Below are positions 1-12,096 of a stretch of 64,000 nucleotides of DNA, piece by piece; the first letter of the stretch is position 1; each line of letters begins with the position of its first letter. The notes below the pieces were generated by a model that ran no database searches, was not told where the DNA came from, and was given only the letters and a program-made list of their open reading frames with translations. This stretch comes from Agaricus subrufescens (lineage: Eukaryota > Basidiomycota > Agaricomycetes > Agaricales > Agaricaceae), in assembly GCA_029945375.1 (NCBI GenBank), contig CM057064.1, positions 806,001 through 870,000 of the forward strand, given 5' to 3'. A program made the position numbers and the translations under genes.

Positions 1-2382
1 GATTTATTTCCGCTCTGATGCTCATGTGATGCTGGAATTGCTTGTTGCCGTGTCGGCACTGGAGCGCGCAAAAATAAGAATTGTTGGACAGTAATAGGGA
101 CCTGGCTTACGTACTTGTGCCTTGTACCTGATATAACTCGGATTTGGAGGATTTGCCCTCCATTGCCCGCCATGATTCTATTAACCCGGGGGGTATAGAC
201 GAAGTCAATGCATCGAGGGCGGCCTTTTTTTCTGCATATGATGTTTGAGTGCGACGACGACGTTGTGACAAATCAGAAGCTGGAGGCGGTTCTATTAGTA
301 AGAAAAAAAGTAATGACGTGTACTCACATAGTTGGCGTAACTTGCCAAAATTATGATGGCCATTGAAACTGTCCAACGTTTCATGTCGATGGCCTGGATT
401 TTGCTCTTTTGAAGGAAGCGGCGTGATTCTGCTCGGACCACGCGCTCTCTATCCCCTCGCCATGTGTCATGCCTGAGTGAGGTTCGTAAACGAAGGAATG
501 GTTGATCTGGCACTCGACGTTGTGCCCGTTTATGTGCATTTTTGGTACGCAGCCACGGATCCTCTTGAGCAAGGGAGCGTATTGAGGTAAATTAGCAGTA
601 ATACGATAGGGAAGATTTATGTGATATTGGCACCATATATCGTAGCTGACAGAGATCCAGCGTTGCTTGAATCCTTCTGTCCCAAGAGCATGCATCAGCG
701 CATAATCTGTTTTAACATAACTTTGAAACGTCGAATTCAATGAGGATGATCGACAGGTAAAACACTTACGCTTCTCCCTTCTCAAGATCAGCCATGCCTT
801 GCGGCAAATAAAACCCATGCCGAGCACACTGTATCGCGATTACTCCCGAAACCTCAGCATCCTTGAACTTTGACCGATTTTGTTGTTTGACGGCCTTGAG
901 TTTGGCGCATAGGGAATTCTTATAGGAGCAGCTGTTAGTTCGTATTCAACAGAGGAATGTTTACAATACATACGTCGACCTCATTCCTTAGGGATGTGAT
1001 ATATTCTTGGTACTCGCTCTCCTCAACGAAATACCCATTTCCCGCATTGAGTGATTTGTCTAAGCGATCGTAGATTTTCTTCTTTCTCTGAAGACGGAAG
1101 TTACCATCTGCCGAGAGAAAAAGAGTATACTTATGCCTGATTTTGGATTTGTTGAGCACCAACACCCTGTGACGTTAGACAACACTTACAGGTCTTCATC
1201 CAGAGCTGAAGCAACCACCTCTTCCTCGACATTAAACCCGACCTCAGGACAAGCAGGGCATCGAAGGGCGAGGCATCCCGCTCGTCTATGAGACAGCACC
1301 GCATCGATATTGAAGTCTTGTCCAGAGCGGCGACGAATCATTAGGTGACGCCAAATGCGGATTACGACTTTGAATTCTTTATAGTAAGGCTACTGCTATT
1401 TAGATAACCGACAAAGTATAGATAACACCATGGACTTACATATATTGGGAATGCAGCGCTGGTATAGTCGTTAAGTGCTTTGCAATAATCATAATTCGAA
1501 GACTTTGCATTGAGGGAATGTCGATCAAAGTCATCGAGAACCGCAAACGTGAAAACACTTTGTGGAAGGTCGAGGGTTGGCGGAAACAGTTGGTGTCGTA
1601 TAAGCTGCAGAGCCTTGTCTTGCCTACGGTAAATAGGCATACAGTGACAGTAAAGGATTTTACAGGTGTGAATGCCATTCGTGTGTACCACGGCAAAGTT
1701 GTTGGGATTGTCGTTATTGCTGGGACAACGAATACCTTGGTGACCCAAGTATAAAACGTATCCTAGGTCACTCAAGGCCCACTTCTCGAAGAAAGAGCCC
1801 GTCCACTTTTGAATGCGATGAAAGGGGTGGCCGCGGTGGCACTTAACTATACAGTCAGAGCAGAGCGGGTGGTAAGTAAAGCAATCGAGACATCTGTAGA
1901 CAGCTTTCCGCTCGCCGTCAGCCACATCGCTGTCGATTTGGCTTGGTGGCGAGGTGCTACATGAGGAACACCTCTTGTGTACTGCTTCATCGGCCTCGAG
2001 GGATAGAATTTCATCTTGAATTTCCTTCAATACTTCCAATGAGAAGGGTTCCATTTTTGATGATGCTCCCTGGATAAACAAATCAGGCAGTATCATTAAA
2101 TGGAAGAGAGAGGCTCACTTGTGTTTTCGGGAGCTCTACCACAGTCGTGCTTGGCTCGCCAATCGTAGGCTCAGTTTGTTTGGTTTCTCTTGCTGATACA
2201 AGTGTTTGATACAGATCCCCTATCACTTTTGCTGAAGGCAAAGGTTCTGCGACCTTGAGAGCTAAGATACCGTGTTTCAAGGCCGTTCGTTTACGCTTCT
2301 GACCTGGCATTGAGCTGGGAGGGACAAGAGCGTGTCGCACCGCATTACTCATATTTGAAATCAGAATAATGTAACTAAGCAT
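1..2382 (-). mobile_element. KDZ-type DNA transposase with CxC2 cysteine cluster (partial, runs off left edge)
   Basis: This is a multi-exon gene of the Kyakuja-Dileera-Zisupton (KDZ) transposase family. Seen: a basic N-terminal exon (2382 to about 2100), then a cysteine/histidine cluster (about 2070-1800) with paired CxxC motifs and HRGHPFH, then a KDZ-like stretch with HTNGIH and CKILYCHC (about 1700-1570). Two further exons hold SADGNFRLQRK (about 1108) and SYDIWCQYHINLPY plus HGEGIESAWSEQNH (about 641 and 458). The Asp of SADG, the Asp of YDIWCQ and the Glu of HGEGIE are my candidates for the DDE catalytic triad. The exon at 376-107 (PPPASDLSQRRRR) resembles the downstream helical part of the family. 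The C-terminus lies outside the window, so intactness cannot be judged. Exon ends between 1750 and 830 are uncertain. No terminal inverted repeat was found, as only one end could be inside the window. Confidence 0.85.
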
Positions 2383-2410
2383 TCAATTGGAAAAGAAAAT
2401 ATAAATTTGA

Positions 2411-4910
2411 TCAGGACGCCAGAGCTAAATCGAAAGTTGATACTGTTCGCGTAATTTTCCCCTTGTTCCCGCCTCTAAAAGTGGTAACAGTGCATTCAAT
2501 ATCTCCGTACTTCCAAACGACGTAGCGAGTGCCGAAATGTTGACCTTCTGAGAGGCAAAACACGTAATCATGTTTCTTACGTGGATAGGTGGGTGCCGCA
2601 TAGAGATAAGGCACAAGGACCATCTCTTTCCCAGGAAAACCCACCGACACGTTAGCCCCGTCAAGACCTTTGTAATTTCCTACTTGGTCGTCCCACTTGC
2701 CGTCATCGAAACGCCCGCCACTTCGGACCGTGATTTGAAGAAAGCCAAATGAATCTCTGTACTCAAGTCTTGCAAGCCAGAAGTCAGGGGCTACGCAATG
2801 CATTAGCAAACCACTGACAGTCCATCAAGGAAGCGCCACTTACGGATAGCCGGGGGAGCGACCGCTAGCCTATCTTCAGGAGTTATGCCAAAAGGACCCC
2901 GCTCACCGATATCATTTTCAGGGGGAGGAGTCTGAGATCGTTGATCGACATTGACGTTAACCTCTCGGAGAATCGAGCAATGATCCGGAATGCCGTCAAC
3001 TCGATACAGGGACCCATCAGTACCCTTCATCTCAAACCACTTACAGACTTCCCTGTGGCCATACGTCAAAAAAAAGAAAAACAGGAGTGAATGGTAAGTA
3101 GACGTTACATTTCAAATGCCAAAGCACGAAGATTAAGTTCCTGGAGACGGTTGCTATAATGATGCGAACCCCGAAGTTCGATCTGTGCATTGCCTCGACT
3201 ATTTACTGTCCTGATGATACCGGACCGACCTTTGAGGGGCCCCTTCAAAACAACTGCGGGGAGATTAAGATACACAACATAGGCATGAGAAGGAATGTGA
3301 AGCATATTAGGGTTTGGAGGTGGAGAAGCAAACTGGGCACTGAGATCAGCAAACTCGACATGGTAGTAAGGAATTGTTAGATGCTGGAAGCAGTCCTAAG
3401 CATATGATGATCGTTTAGAATGTAGTGACTTACCGTAGCACTGGAATTGCAGATGTCCATTTGATCTAATTGATCATCGAGTTTTACGATGTAGCCCGTG
3501 CACCCAGCGGAGTCGCCGGCTTTGACGCGAACATTATCTCCGATCTTGAAGTGGCGACGGACAAGATGATTGGGAATTTGAATCGTCTCAGGTAGATTCG
3601 GGTCCGAACGATCGCTGAACTGTATGTAGACGTAAGTATCGAGAACAGCTGCAATCTCACCAACTCGACCAGCATGTTCTGGTGCCACAATGGTGACTCT
3701 ATCTCCTAGCTGAAGTTGGCGGCTCTCTGCGCAACGAAAAGCCTTTAATTTTGTGGGGGTGGCGATCGAAATGCTGTTGGCGAATAGTTTGACATGAGAA
3801 ACAGTTGGAGATACGTCGGTATGATAATATTGCTCGGGATTGAGGGTGAGCAGTAGATACCCAGAAGAATCAAATGTACGTTGGCGGTATCGGTAAGTCG
3901 TAGAAGTCCCGGTTCCTTCAACCCGTAGACGGCGGCCTGCCTTTATTAAACTTTTCAAATCAATCGGCTCAGCCGAAGGTCTTGTGCGCCTGTTGATGTT
4001 CGAGTTTTGATCTGTAAGAGTTTTCCCAGGTGTGTGAGGAATACGAGGCACTACAATGACTTGCAGTCGGCCTCTGGGTAAAACCTGTCGGATGACCGCA
4101 ACATCACGGGTGTAAGGTCTTTTCTTGAGACGAATCCAACCGTTTTCTTCGGGCTTGAATGGAGGCATCTGCCTTTGGAGGAGTCTCATAGCTTCAAGAT
4201 TGTCAACTTTTCTTCCTTCCCACCATCTCACACCCGACATCCCTCTACAAATGGTGTAGACGTCCGCTAGTCGCTTGGCCTCCACAAAAACCCTCCCAAT
4301 TATCCCTATAGGAGCAAATATACTGCGGGGAGGTATCATGGTGTCATACATGCCTTGCGTGCATCGCTGGTATATGCGAAGTATGCATCGTGATTCAGAT
4401 CCCACCTTGTTCACATCAGATAACATGTAAAAGAATAGAGTGTTTGCCTACATTGACGGGTATCTCCCATGTTTCCCAGTCATCCTGCCGATGGAGTCGG
4501 TTTTCTTCTGTTGAGGTATCTCTGGGAGCAAAGGAGGCGGAAGGTTGTGTATACTTTGCGACCAATGAAGACAGGAAGTCTCCTCTTGTGGTAATCTCCT
4601 CTTGTAGGCCTATACGATGATTTAAACCGATAGCGTCCCGAGGATCATCGTCCTCATCCTCATCAGATAATACAATAAACCCGGCGCCTAGATATCATAT
4701 ATTTAAATTATAACACTGCATGGGGAAGTGCTTACAGTCATCCTCTTCTTCACTTGTTTCTTCCGCATCGTGTTCAACTGCCTCGTAATCTATGAAATGG
4801 AATGTTTCTGGCGCCTGGTTTCAAGCCCGGTCTCCGTAAGCAATCCACTTGGTAGAATCGAGTGGGATAATACCATCGGATAATGGATCTTTTTTATCGC
4901 GACTACTCAT
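2411..4910 (-). CDS. Spt5-like transcription elongation factor (NGN and KOW domains)
   Basis: A multi-exon gene of roughly 680 residues. The first exon (4910-4874) starts MSSRDKKDPLSDD; an intron ending ...CATAG at 4790 joins it in frame to acidic stretches EEDDC and LSDEDEDDD, as in Spt5 N-termini. The long exon 4426-3377 carries an NGN-like domain (IIGRVFVEAKRLADVY) and KOW motifs (LQLGDRVTIVAPEHAGRVGE; FKIGDNVRVKAGDSAG). Further KOW-like sequence is at 3305-3105 (VVLKGPLKGRSGIIR). The last exons (3069-2803, 2809-2411) are less recognisable. Spt5 pairs with Spt4 on RNA polymerase II. This copy is shorter than usual full-length Spt5 and shows no C-terminal repeat region, so it is more likely a paralogue than the essential gene. 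It lies head-to-tail just upstream of the KDZ transposase (29 bases apart). The exact exon joins near 3100 are uncertain. Confidence 0.8.
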
Positions 4911-6406
4911 TATGTTCGAGACTTTGTGATACATTTGATTAGGTGTTTACATACCCGTTACTGAATTGCAGAAATTGATTGGGGAGCTACAGACGCTATC
5001 TACTCGAAACTATCCACTAGATTTCTCAGGTGATGGGCGTAGAGGAAAAAAAAACCACAGCCTCTGATCGGTGGTATTCAGCATGCGTAACATCAGGGTC
5101 GGGTATATTCCATCACGTGTTGTACTGCCAACCGTCGCATATTCAACTCCGCCAGCGGCGGTCATATATTCAACATCCGACCGTTACATCACTAGTCAGT
5201 GCCAGCCGACAATCGGATCAGTCATGTGAGGGATTGTAACCGGCCGTAAACTTAACAATGCTTATGTTCCGTGCCCTGATGGTTTGCATTTTCCTTCCGC
5301 ACCACCGTGTGCTTGCTGTGCAGCGCCGGTTCAGTATCTAGGACAGATGTTTGGACTATACCAATAATAAATAAATAGTACAACATGATCATCCTTAACG
5401 ATGCCTGCCACCCTACTGAGCGACTAAATGAAATCAAGAAAAATTGGAATCCGCACTTTCAATCGTTTGGTAAGTGGCTTTTATTATTGGTTAGAATTGA
5501 GAATGCTCATTCGATTCATCGCAATTTGAATAGTTATATGATCAGGCCATATTCAAGGGTTAGGCCCGCAGCCATGAGCTTCGCCGTACTGGCTGCTGGC
5601 ATCTTTCGCTGATTGGAACTGACATTTGAATTAGTCTCGTCATTTGGTAAATTTTTTTTCCTGATTAGAACTCTTTTCGCTGAACTCAATATGTGTAGTC
5701 CTAAGTCAACATGAATCTTCAAATATTATAATTCCCTTAACTGTTCAATCTATCGTGCGATTCTGACAGTGGTCAGACCGGATACGCATATATGGGGATA
5801 CTTTGGCAGCAGGAGACCATCAACAAGTACGCACCATTCAATTTTCTGTATCCCTGAATCATTTTTTGACAGGCCTTTGGCTAGGCGACCAGAATTTGTA
5901 TCATTGCGAATATACGCAACAGGCACGCCACCAATACAAATCGTATACGTTGCTCTGCGAGAGATCAAGCTGAAGGCGACGACGAGCAATCATTCAAATC
6001 GGAATCCGCTATGTATGGGAATGCCGTGGTTACGGGAACAGGACGTACGAGATCAATCCGCGAGAAGTGTATATCATTCATTCTCACCGAAGCATTCGAC
6101 ATCAACTCTGACTTGTCAACATTGCGGCACTCTGGACATCTTCAGTCATGATAACCACTTCTCTTCTGTTTATGTATCACTGAGCGGAAATATAATAATT
6201 TATTTTTATTTACGCGAATTTATGTTCCTTTTTTTGGAGTAAATAAGCATGAAGAGTGACTGACTTGGGCCTAGTGTTGGATTCGAGTCTGAGAGGAAAA
6301 TGCAAATTTCGCCAACAGAAAAGGGTGGAGGTATATAGTTGAGTTTACTTCATACAGAGCAAGTGATGCGCATAGTACTGAGTGGCTAAAGTCAACTAAT
6401 AGTAAC
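4911..6406. other. Intergenic region, no convincing gene
   Basis: Open frames here (for example 5769-6242 on the plus strand) have no recognisable motif, no intron-consistent extension and a low-complexity, AT-rich tail. The part next to 4911 should hold the Spt5-like promoter, but I see no clear TATA box or other site. Confidence 0.5.
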
Positions 6407-7366
6407 CTAATTATCTAAAATGATGATCGGGTCATCAAAAGTGTTACCACTGCCTTGCTGGAATGTTTTCAAAACCTTCGCCGGTGGCCCGGAAACCTCC
6501 TCTTCAATTGTAATACGTTTGCGCTTGTGTTCGCTGATAGTCTGGATGGCTTGCTCAGCGTACGTGGGATGTTGAGCTGAGGCTGGAATGGGTAATGGAA
6601 TTTGAGTCGAGGGTGGAGTGTTAGCCCAGTTTTGACGCCATATTGCAACACAAATTGGATCCTTAGACATGATGTCAACAGGATCTTCGAGGTCATCGAT
6701 AAGCATATCAAGACCCGGACAATCGTTATCGTCCATCCCTCTTTCCCTCACAATCAAATAATGGTCCCACGAATATTGTCGCCAATAGGCGAACGGTGGT
6801 AGACTGACGAAATCCCCCAACATGGGATCGTATATCTCGAGAGGATGGATAATGATGCGGCTTCGCGTGACAAACTCTCTGCTATTGAGCAGAGAGAAAA
6901 ACCCATCCATCGAGGGTATCTCGAAAAGGGTAGGACCCTCTCCTGCCTATTGTCATAGGTATGTGAGGAGGCACTTCATCCAGGATATACAAGAACATAC
7001 CTTTGCAAATAGGAAAACACGGCCCCAGAAAGTATCTTCCTCCACCGATATATCCTCGGCAGGAGAGGAAGGGATCGAAGACCCGGGGAGGGAAGAGGGA
7101 CTGCCGGCTCTGATAGCCCTCATCCGCTTGTGGAATTCCAAGAATTCCTCTATGTCAGGAAGATCAGCAGAGGAGCTAGGGGATGGAATAGATGAGATGT
7201 CGTCGTTGCTGATAAACGAGACGTCATCGTCGCCTGAGAAAGAACTTATATTGTCATCGGGAATGGCAGCGAGATGTTTATCGACATCGAGGACCGAGTT
7301 ACGATGAACTGGAAGCGCCGTTTCGTTTCCGAGGAGGATAAAATGCATGGTTTGGGAACAGGTCAT
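6407..7366 (-). CDS. Uncharacterised acidic/serine-rich protein
   Basis: Two exons on the minus strand. Exon 1 starts at MTCSQTMHF (7366; an alternative Met is at 7348) and is rich in Asp and Ser (SSFSGDDDVSFISNDDISS, PSPSSSADLPDIEEF). A donor GTATGT after GCAAAG and an acceptor ACAATAG join it in phase 0 to exon 2, which reads through 6910 (MDGFFSLLNSREF) to a stop at 6407. Exon 2 holds an aromatic block (PFAYWRQYSWDHYLIVRERG) and a short basic stretch (EHKRKR) that could be a nuclear localisation signal. No family is recognised. The reading frames splice cleanly without stops, which supports a real gene. A ten-unit ATT microsatellite lies about 40 bases upstream of the start. Confidence 0.6.
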
Positions 7367-7405
7367 AATGCGAGGAACCTTTAATATGATCAACTGCGAC
7401 TTGAC

Positions 7406-7406
<1 letters not shown>

Positions 7407-7436
<30 letters not shown>
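7407..7436. repeat. ATT trinucleotide microsatellite (10 units)
   Basis: Ten uninterrupted ATT units, just upstream of the minus-strand gene that starts at 7366. Length variation here could affect its 5' region, but that is inference. Confidence 0.95.
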
Positions 7437-7437
<1 letters not shown>

Positions 7438-7636
7438 TTTATTAATGTTATTGTTATTATCACTTTCGTTAAGGATGCCCCTGAAAACGAGATGACCGCC
7501 GACCCTGAACACAAAAATTTCAGAATGATCAAAGACAAATCAGATTCTGCCTAATTCGATGTGAAAAGTCGAGTATGAGAGCAAAGATGGCAACTTATAT
7601 TAGTATCTCGGCGCGGAAAACCTTGACCCCAACCCG

Positions 7637-8029
7637 ATGCAGCCTTCTACATCGACCAGGGAAAGTGTCACCGTCCTCCGACGGGAGAATGAGGCGAAAA
7701 TCCTCAAGTTCCTTCGACGTCAAGTCGGCCCTCCTCCTGCAGGTTCTCTCTGCCCCAAGCATTTCTTGAAGTCCAAGAAGCTCTGTACTAGCAAGACCGA
7801 TCCTCTTCTGACCAATGCCGGCAAGTGGTTTTCATATGTGAGTGATTATGTTTTTCTTCCCGGTACATTGTTGAAGTTGTTCCCATAGTGCAGACGGTGT
7901 GATCGCATCTACTTTGGGCTGCCGACCATCTACATTCAAGAACTTCTCAAGAGCAACGCAGAATTCCGGGCCCTAATTCAGACGCGCCTGTCCCTCAAGC
8001 CGAAGTCAAGGTCTTCAGGTAGAGGCTAA
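7637..8029 (+). CDS. Small protein with a GRF-zinc-finger-like Cys cluster
   Basis: Two exons, 7637-7837 and 7889-8029, joined across a 51-base intron (GTGAGT...CATAG) give a 113-residue protein. The first exon has a basic helix (VTVLRRENEAKILKFLRR), then a cluster LCPKHF...KLCTSKTDPLLTNAGKWFSY that runs across the junction into CRRCDRIYFG. The pattern C...TSKT...N-x-GK-x-F-x-Y-C-x2-C resembles a GRF-type zinc finger, but this is by eye and the spacing was not checked against a profile. The protein ends in a basic tail (KPKSRSSGRG). The ATG is preceded by in-frame sequence that could also encode protein, so a longer start is possible. Function unknown. Confidence 0.55.
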
Positions 8030-8728
8030 ATGACCTGGTTGAAGATGTGTCGTTGTAGGAGCAACATCCAATTGTCTAGTATGAGGGAAGGGTGGGGAGC
8101 AGGGGGGGACGAGCGGGGAGCAGGGGGAGTGGAAAGGCAGAGGGTTCAAGTTCCCCCATTTGGGATGTTGATTTCCTAAGTAGGCAATACTAATAGTTAT
8201 CATTGTTGAGCGTTTGTTGGTCTGGCCGAGAAACTCTGGATCTACGTTGAATTGTGGTTTCGTCATCCTTCAAAAAGGCAGAGAGCATGCACGGGTTTGC
8301 ACTTAGATCTTCCACCAGATCAGGTTTTCGGCGGTGATACAATTCAATAAAAATCAAGATTCATGGTCACCTTCAACGTAGGAGGTGCAACACCAGGAAC
8401 AAATGGTGGCGGCAGGTTAAAACCATTATATTGGAAAGATATCTCAGATTTCAAAGAAGTGACGCCGGAAACGCGAATGCCGAAATTCATGATTGTTTCC
8501 TTACTCCCACTGCAAAGCACTAGGAACAATTGGCGTCGGGTATATAAAACAAGATCTTGACAAGATCAAGTTTCGGGGAGCTAGCCCGAAGCCCGAATTC
8601 CAAGATCCATCTTGTATTTTTGGGTAAGGATTATCTGCCTCTTTTTTTACTATAACTCACTCTGCCCTCTGAAGTTCGCCCATTCTTTCTTCCCCGTATC
8701 TTCTTTCGCATCTCACGTACAGCTTGAT
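8030..8728. promoter_or_regulatory. Intergenic region with TATA box (8541-8549) before the gene at 8729
   Basis: The only clear element is TATATAAAA at 8541-8549, about 180 bases upstream of the ATG at 8729, a plausible core promoter with a 5' leader. The rest has no convincing coding frame. Confidence 0.45.
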
Positions 8729-11014
8729 ATGGGCAGACGCCACTCGAGTGGGGCTCAACCCCTTTCTCATGCTGATACCACGATACTTCAAGACCTCCTA
8801 GATGAGTGCCTTGCCACGCGTCGTGCTATCAATGCGGACAACGGTTCATCCCCGTATACAAAACTCACATCGTGGGTCGAGAGAGTCGCTATTCCCTATT
8901 TTCGTGACAAGCGTGGAGGCTCTGTCGAAGAGGGCAAGGTATGTAGTACTCCGAGTTCCTGTATTGTAAGCTACTGACGTTCAAACACGGTTTCTCGTTC
9001 ATTGTCCAATCACTGCATGTATCAACATCGTCATTATTCAACAAGCCCGCGACGACGCCGGTAGAGGACATGGTAAGCACGAGTTCAAGCCCTAGCTTAA
9101 TTAGCTAATGACGCGGAATAGCAAATCAAGACCTGGTACAAGAACCAGTGTAAAAAGCACAAAGCGATTGCTCAACGCAAACGGGTCTTCGATGAAGCCG
9201 ACAAGGCTATAGAACTTGCTAACGATATGTTTGCCAAGCTTCCTTGTGTCAGGCAGCTTGTGGTCGATAAATACAAGGAGGAGATTGCTTCATCAGTGAA
9301 AGGCCCTAATGGGGAAGTACCTCCTGAGTATCTCAAGAGCTGGAATGATGCGCTGACGGAGAGGCTCAACGAGATGCCTGAAGATGAGATTCGAATTTTT
9401 GAATCTCAAGTTGAAGCCGAAATCGTGAAGCGACAGCTTCCTCCGCAAAGAGAAGAAATACTCGCGTAAGTTCTATTTTATTTCTGTCTGTTCGAGAGCT
9501 GATTGACACCGATTTATATAGCATACAATGTGCATTATGCCCCAAGATCGCAGAGGCTGTATGCGGCCTTTTGGGGTGGGATCACAAGCAGTTCGGTGAC
9601 GCAGTCTGCTTCATGTCTGTTGCCTATCGTAATCCCTCGAATCAAATACAGGAAAAGAAGTAAGCTTATTTTCCCTAAATTAAATCAAACTAATTGTGTT
9701 CCCAGTTTCATGATCAGCAATGAGGAAAGCTTCATCAATCGTTGCCGACCTTTCACGGAGCGCTATAACAGCTACATGAGTGGCCACTTTGCGGCCGTTG
9801 CACAAGTAGCCCTTCCAGGTAAGCTCTAAATATGTATCAATAATCATTCATTCATTAACGTCAGTTCTTCAGATCACGATGTGATGGCTCAACCTTCTCC
9901 TGCAGAAATTGAAGCAGCCCATCACGGAAGCACTCCATTGGCGCTTCCAGCAATGTGAGATGTTCTTTTTCTTTATCTGATCAAAATCTAATCAATGGAA
10001 CAAAGAAACGAAGCAAATGTTGAGAACCCTGCTGCTAGCCCGCCTAGTTCCTCTGTGGAACCGGCTACCACCCCTCTCAATGGGCCCCCCTTGACACCTA
10101 CAGTAACGTGAGAGGCTCCTCTATCATTTTAATCAAATTTTGTTGATTGCATTAATTATAGAGATGAGCCAGCTAGCAATAGTCCCACAGCTAGCTCTCT
10201 CGGTCCGTTGGCGGAACCTACGACCACCGCTTTAAATGGTATTCCCCCAACCCTGACTGTCACGTGAGGAATTTTATTTTTTTCTCAGCTCAAATTCTGA
10301 ATGGCACGGAATATAAGGACTGGACCGGTGATGAACCAAGTAGCCAGCTCGCCATCTCAACCATCCAAGGCGTCTTTCCAACCACCCACGTCGTCTTCTC
10401 CCCCTCATAAAGCTATAAGTGCCGCCCATGACCACCCCGTTCATCCTCCTCTTGAGCCTCCTGAACTGGCATCAACTTTCTCACATGATAGCAACCCGAG
10501 CATAATCCCACAATCTCAGGGCAATCACACTAATATGTCATCACAGCCTCTCCATTTGTCTGGAGTCACGCTGCCGGAAATCCGCTCTGATGCCACCCCA
10601 GGACAGCAAGCGCCCCTGGTAGTAACCCCCTCTCTTGACCTTGGTCTCAACACACCACCCGTTCAAGAACCGGCTTCCCTCTCTAGTTCTACCGACACAG
10701 TGCATACAGTGGACCCTCCAATGATTTCTCAAGCGCCCGAGCAGATCCCCAAAGCAATTGGAAAGCCACGCCAGAAACGGGGAGCAGTGGGCGTGCAGGC
10801 TGTTCGGGCATCGACTCGCCCCACTCGAGCACCGAAGCGGCCTCAGCCGCTGACAAATAATGCGCAGGGTCCTCGACCAAAGTTAGTATTTTTATATTAA
10901 TTTAAGACCATACATTAACACTTCAGCCATAGAGTACCTGCTAGAGAACGATGGGCGTATGTATCAGAGGAAGAGAGTCTCAAACCATCAGCAAAGAAGC
11001 CTCGTCGCCGCTAA
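8729..11014 (+). CDS. Uncharacterised nuclear-type protein, Pro/Ser-rich, 10 exons
   Basis: Ten exons join in frame: 8729-8938, 9046-9072, 9122-9465, 9522-9659, 9706-9818, 9873-9954, 10006-10107, 10162-10263, 10318-10881 and 10927-11014. They give 589 residues. The N-terminal half is folded in character, with TKLTSWVERVAIPYFRDKRG, a basic helix QIKTWYKNQCKKHKAIAQRK, and a Cys-containing block (IQCALCPKIAEAVCGLLGW). The C-terminal half is Pro/Ser/Thr-rich and probably disordered. The end, KPSAKKPRRR, looks like a nuclear localisation signal. Exons 7 and 8 are both 102 bases, same phase, and encode similar peptides ending TPLNGPPLTPTVT and TALNGIPPTLTVT, a tandem exon duplication. The 27-base exon 2 and the acceptor of exon 9 are the least certain. 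No named family is recognised. Confidence 0.7.
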
Positions 11015-11184
11015 GCCGTTGACACAGTCCAACTTTCACTTAACTCTTACCGTTTAGCTTGTTTGTAGTTGGTCAGTGATCAATATACCCTCGTGATTCA
11101 TATTACTTCACAACCATGCTCAAACATGACTAACTGGCAAGCCCATAATCATGATTAATTAATTATCAGGGTGTGACTTACTAA

Positions 11185-11575
11185 ATAATCGTGACTGACA
11201 CGGCGGACAATTAGCTGTCAAATGGAGATAAGGGGTTTGATGTCAAGCGGTTTGTCAGATCGTCGGCAACCGTTGATGCGCCGTGTCACAGGTGTGACGT
11301 GGATCCTCCTAGCATATATTAGACTACTTACTAGGCTTACCTGGAGTTAGTATAGGAAAGACAACAGGTATCAGTGATTGTCTCGTATCTGGAAGTCCTT
11401 GTAACGGCCATAAGGCCCATACATTGGCTCATTCATATCACCCGACTTGTGAAGCGTGACAGATGAGGTAATTGACTCCTGATTTGACGCATCAGTATTG
11501 TACCACTTGACATCAAACCTGCTACCTCCATTTGACAACTGTTTGTCCGCCGTGTGATAATCATGATTATCAGGA
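11185..11575. mobile_element. MITE-like element with long terminal inverted repeats
   Basis: The left arm (about 11185-11252) and the right arm (about 11502-11575) are inverted copies of each other over roughly 68 bases. Both contain GACACGGCGGACAA/ACACGGCGGACAAA, then TGTCAAATGGAG and GGTTTGATGTCAAG, with a few mismatches. The interior is about 250 bases with no open frame. Long arms, small size and no coding capacity fit a non-autonomous MITE or foldback element. The outer ends merge into the AATCRYGATTA-rich DNA on the right, so the exact termini and any target-site duplication could not be fixed. Confidence 0.7.
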
Positions 11576-11835
11576 TGTATTCAGTTCTACGGTCAAGTTG
11601 TAATCGCGATTAACAATCACGATTATCGAGATGGGAGATTTCGATGTACTCTCAGATGTATTCAGTTGAGATAATCACGATTATTAATCATGGCTATTAA
11701 TCATGGTTATGTACTCAATACTACGCTCAAGTTGTAATCACGATTAAAATGAAGTTGGTGTAATCACGATTATTTATGTGTGTAACAATCAGCCTAGAGT
11801 TGCCTGGCCCGAAATCATGATTATCGAGGTTCAAA

Positions 11836-12096
11836 AATCACGATTACTATCCTACCATAACAGGGCCCCAATAATGAGCAATAATCGTGATTATTCTGCG
11901 ATTATTTGTCGCAAATCATGATAATCACGATTACTATCCTACTATAACAGGACTACAATAATGAGCGCTAATTGTGGTTATTCTGCGATTATTTGTCGCA
12001 AATCACGATAATCACGATTACTATCCTATTGTAACAGGGCTACATTAATGAGCAATAATCGTGATTATTCTGCGATTATTTGTCGCAAATCACGAT
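11836..12096. repeat. Three tandem copies of an 87-bp repeat
   Basis: Units start at 11836, 11923 and 12010 with AATCACGATTACTATCCTA and continue through TAACAGG, AATGAGC, a second palindrome and TTCTGCGATTATTTGTCGCA. The period is exactly 87 bases in both steps. Unit 2 has lost one of the internal palindromes (AATTGTGGTTATT). No coding frame is conserved. Confidence 0.95.

Noticed and set aside
4800..4910. In-frame TGA soon after the Spt5-like start, suggesting a broken gene
   Set aside because: An intron from GTATTA (4873) to CATAG (4790) removes it and joins Asp to DYEAVEHD in frame.
11836..12096. Regularly spaced repeats resembling a CRISPR array
   Set aside because: The 87-bp units are similar along their full length with no unique spacers, and this is a eukaryotic sequence.
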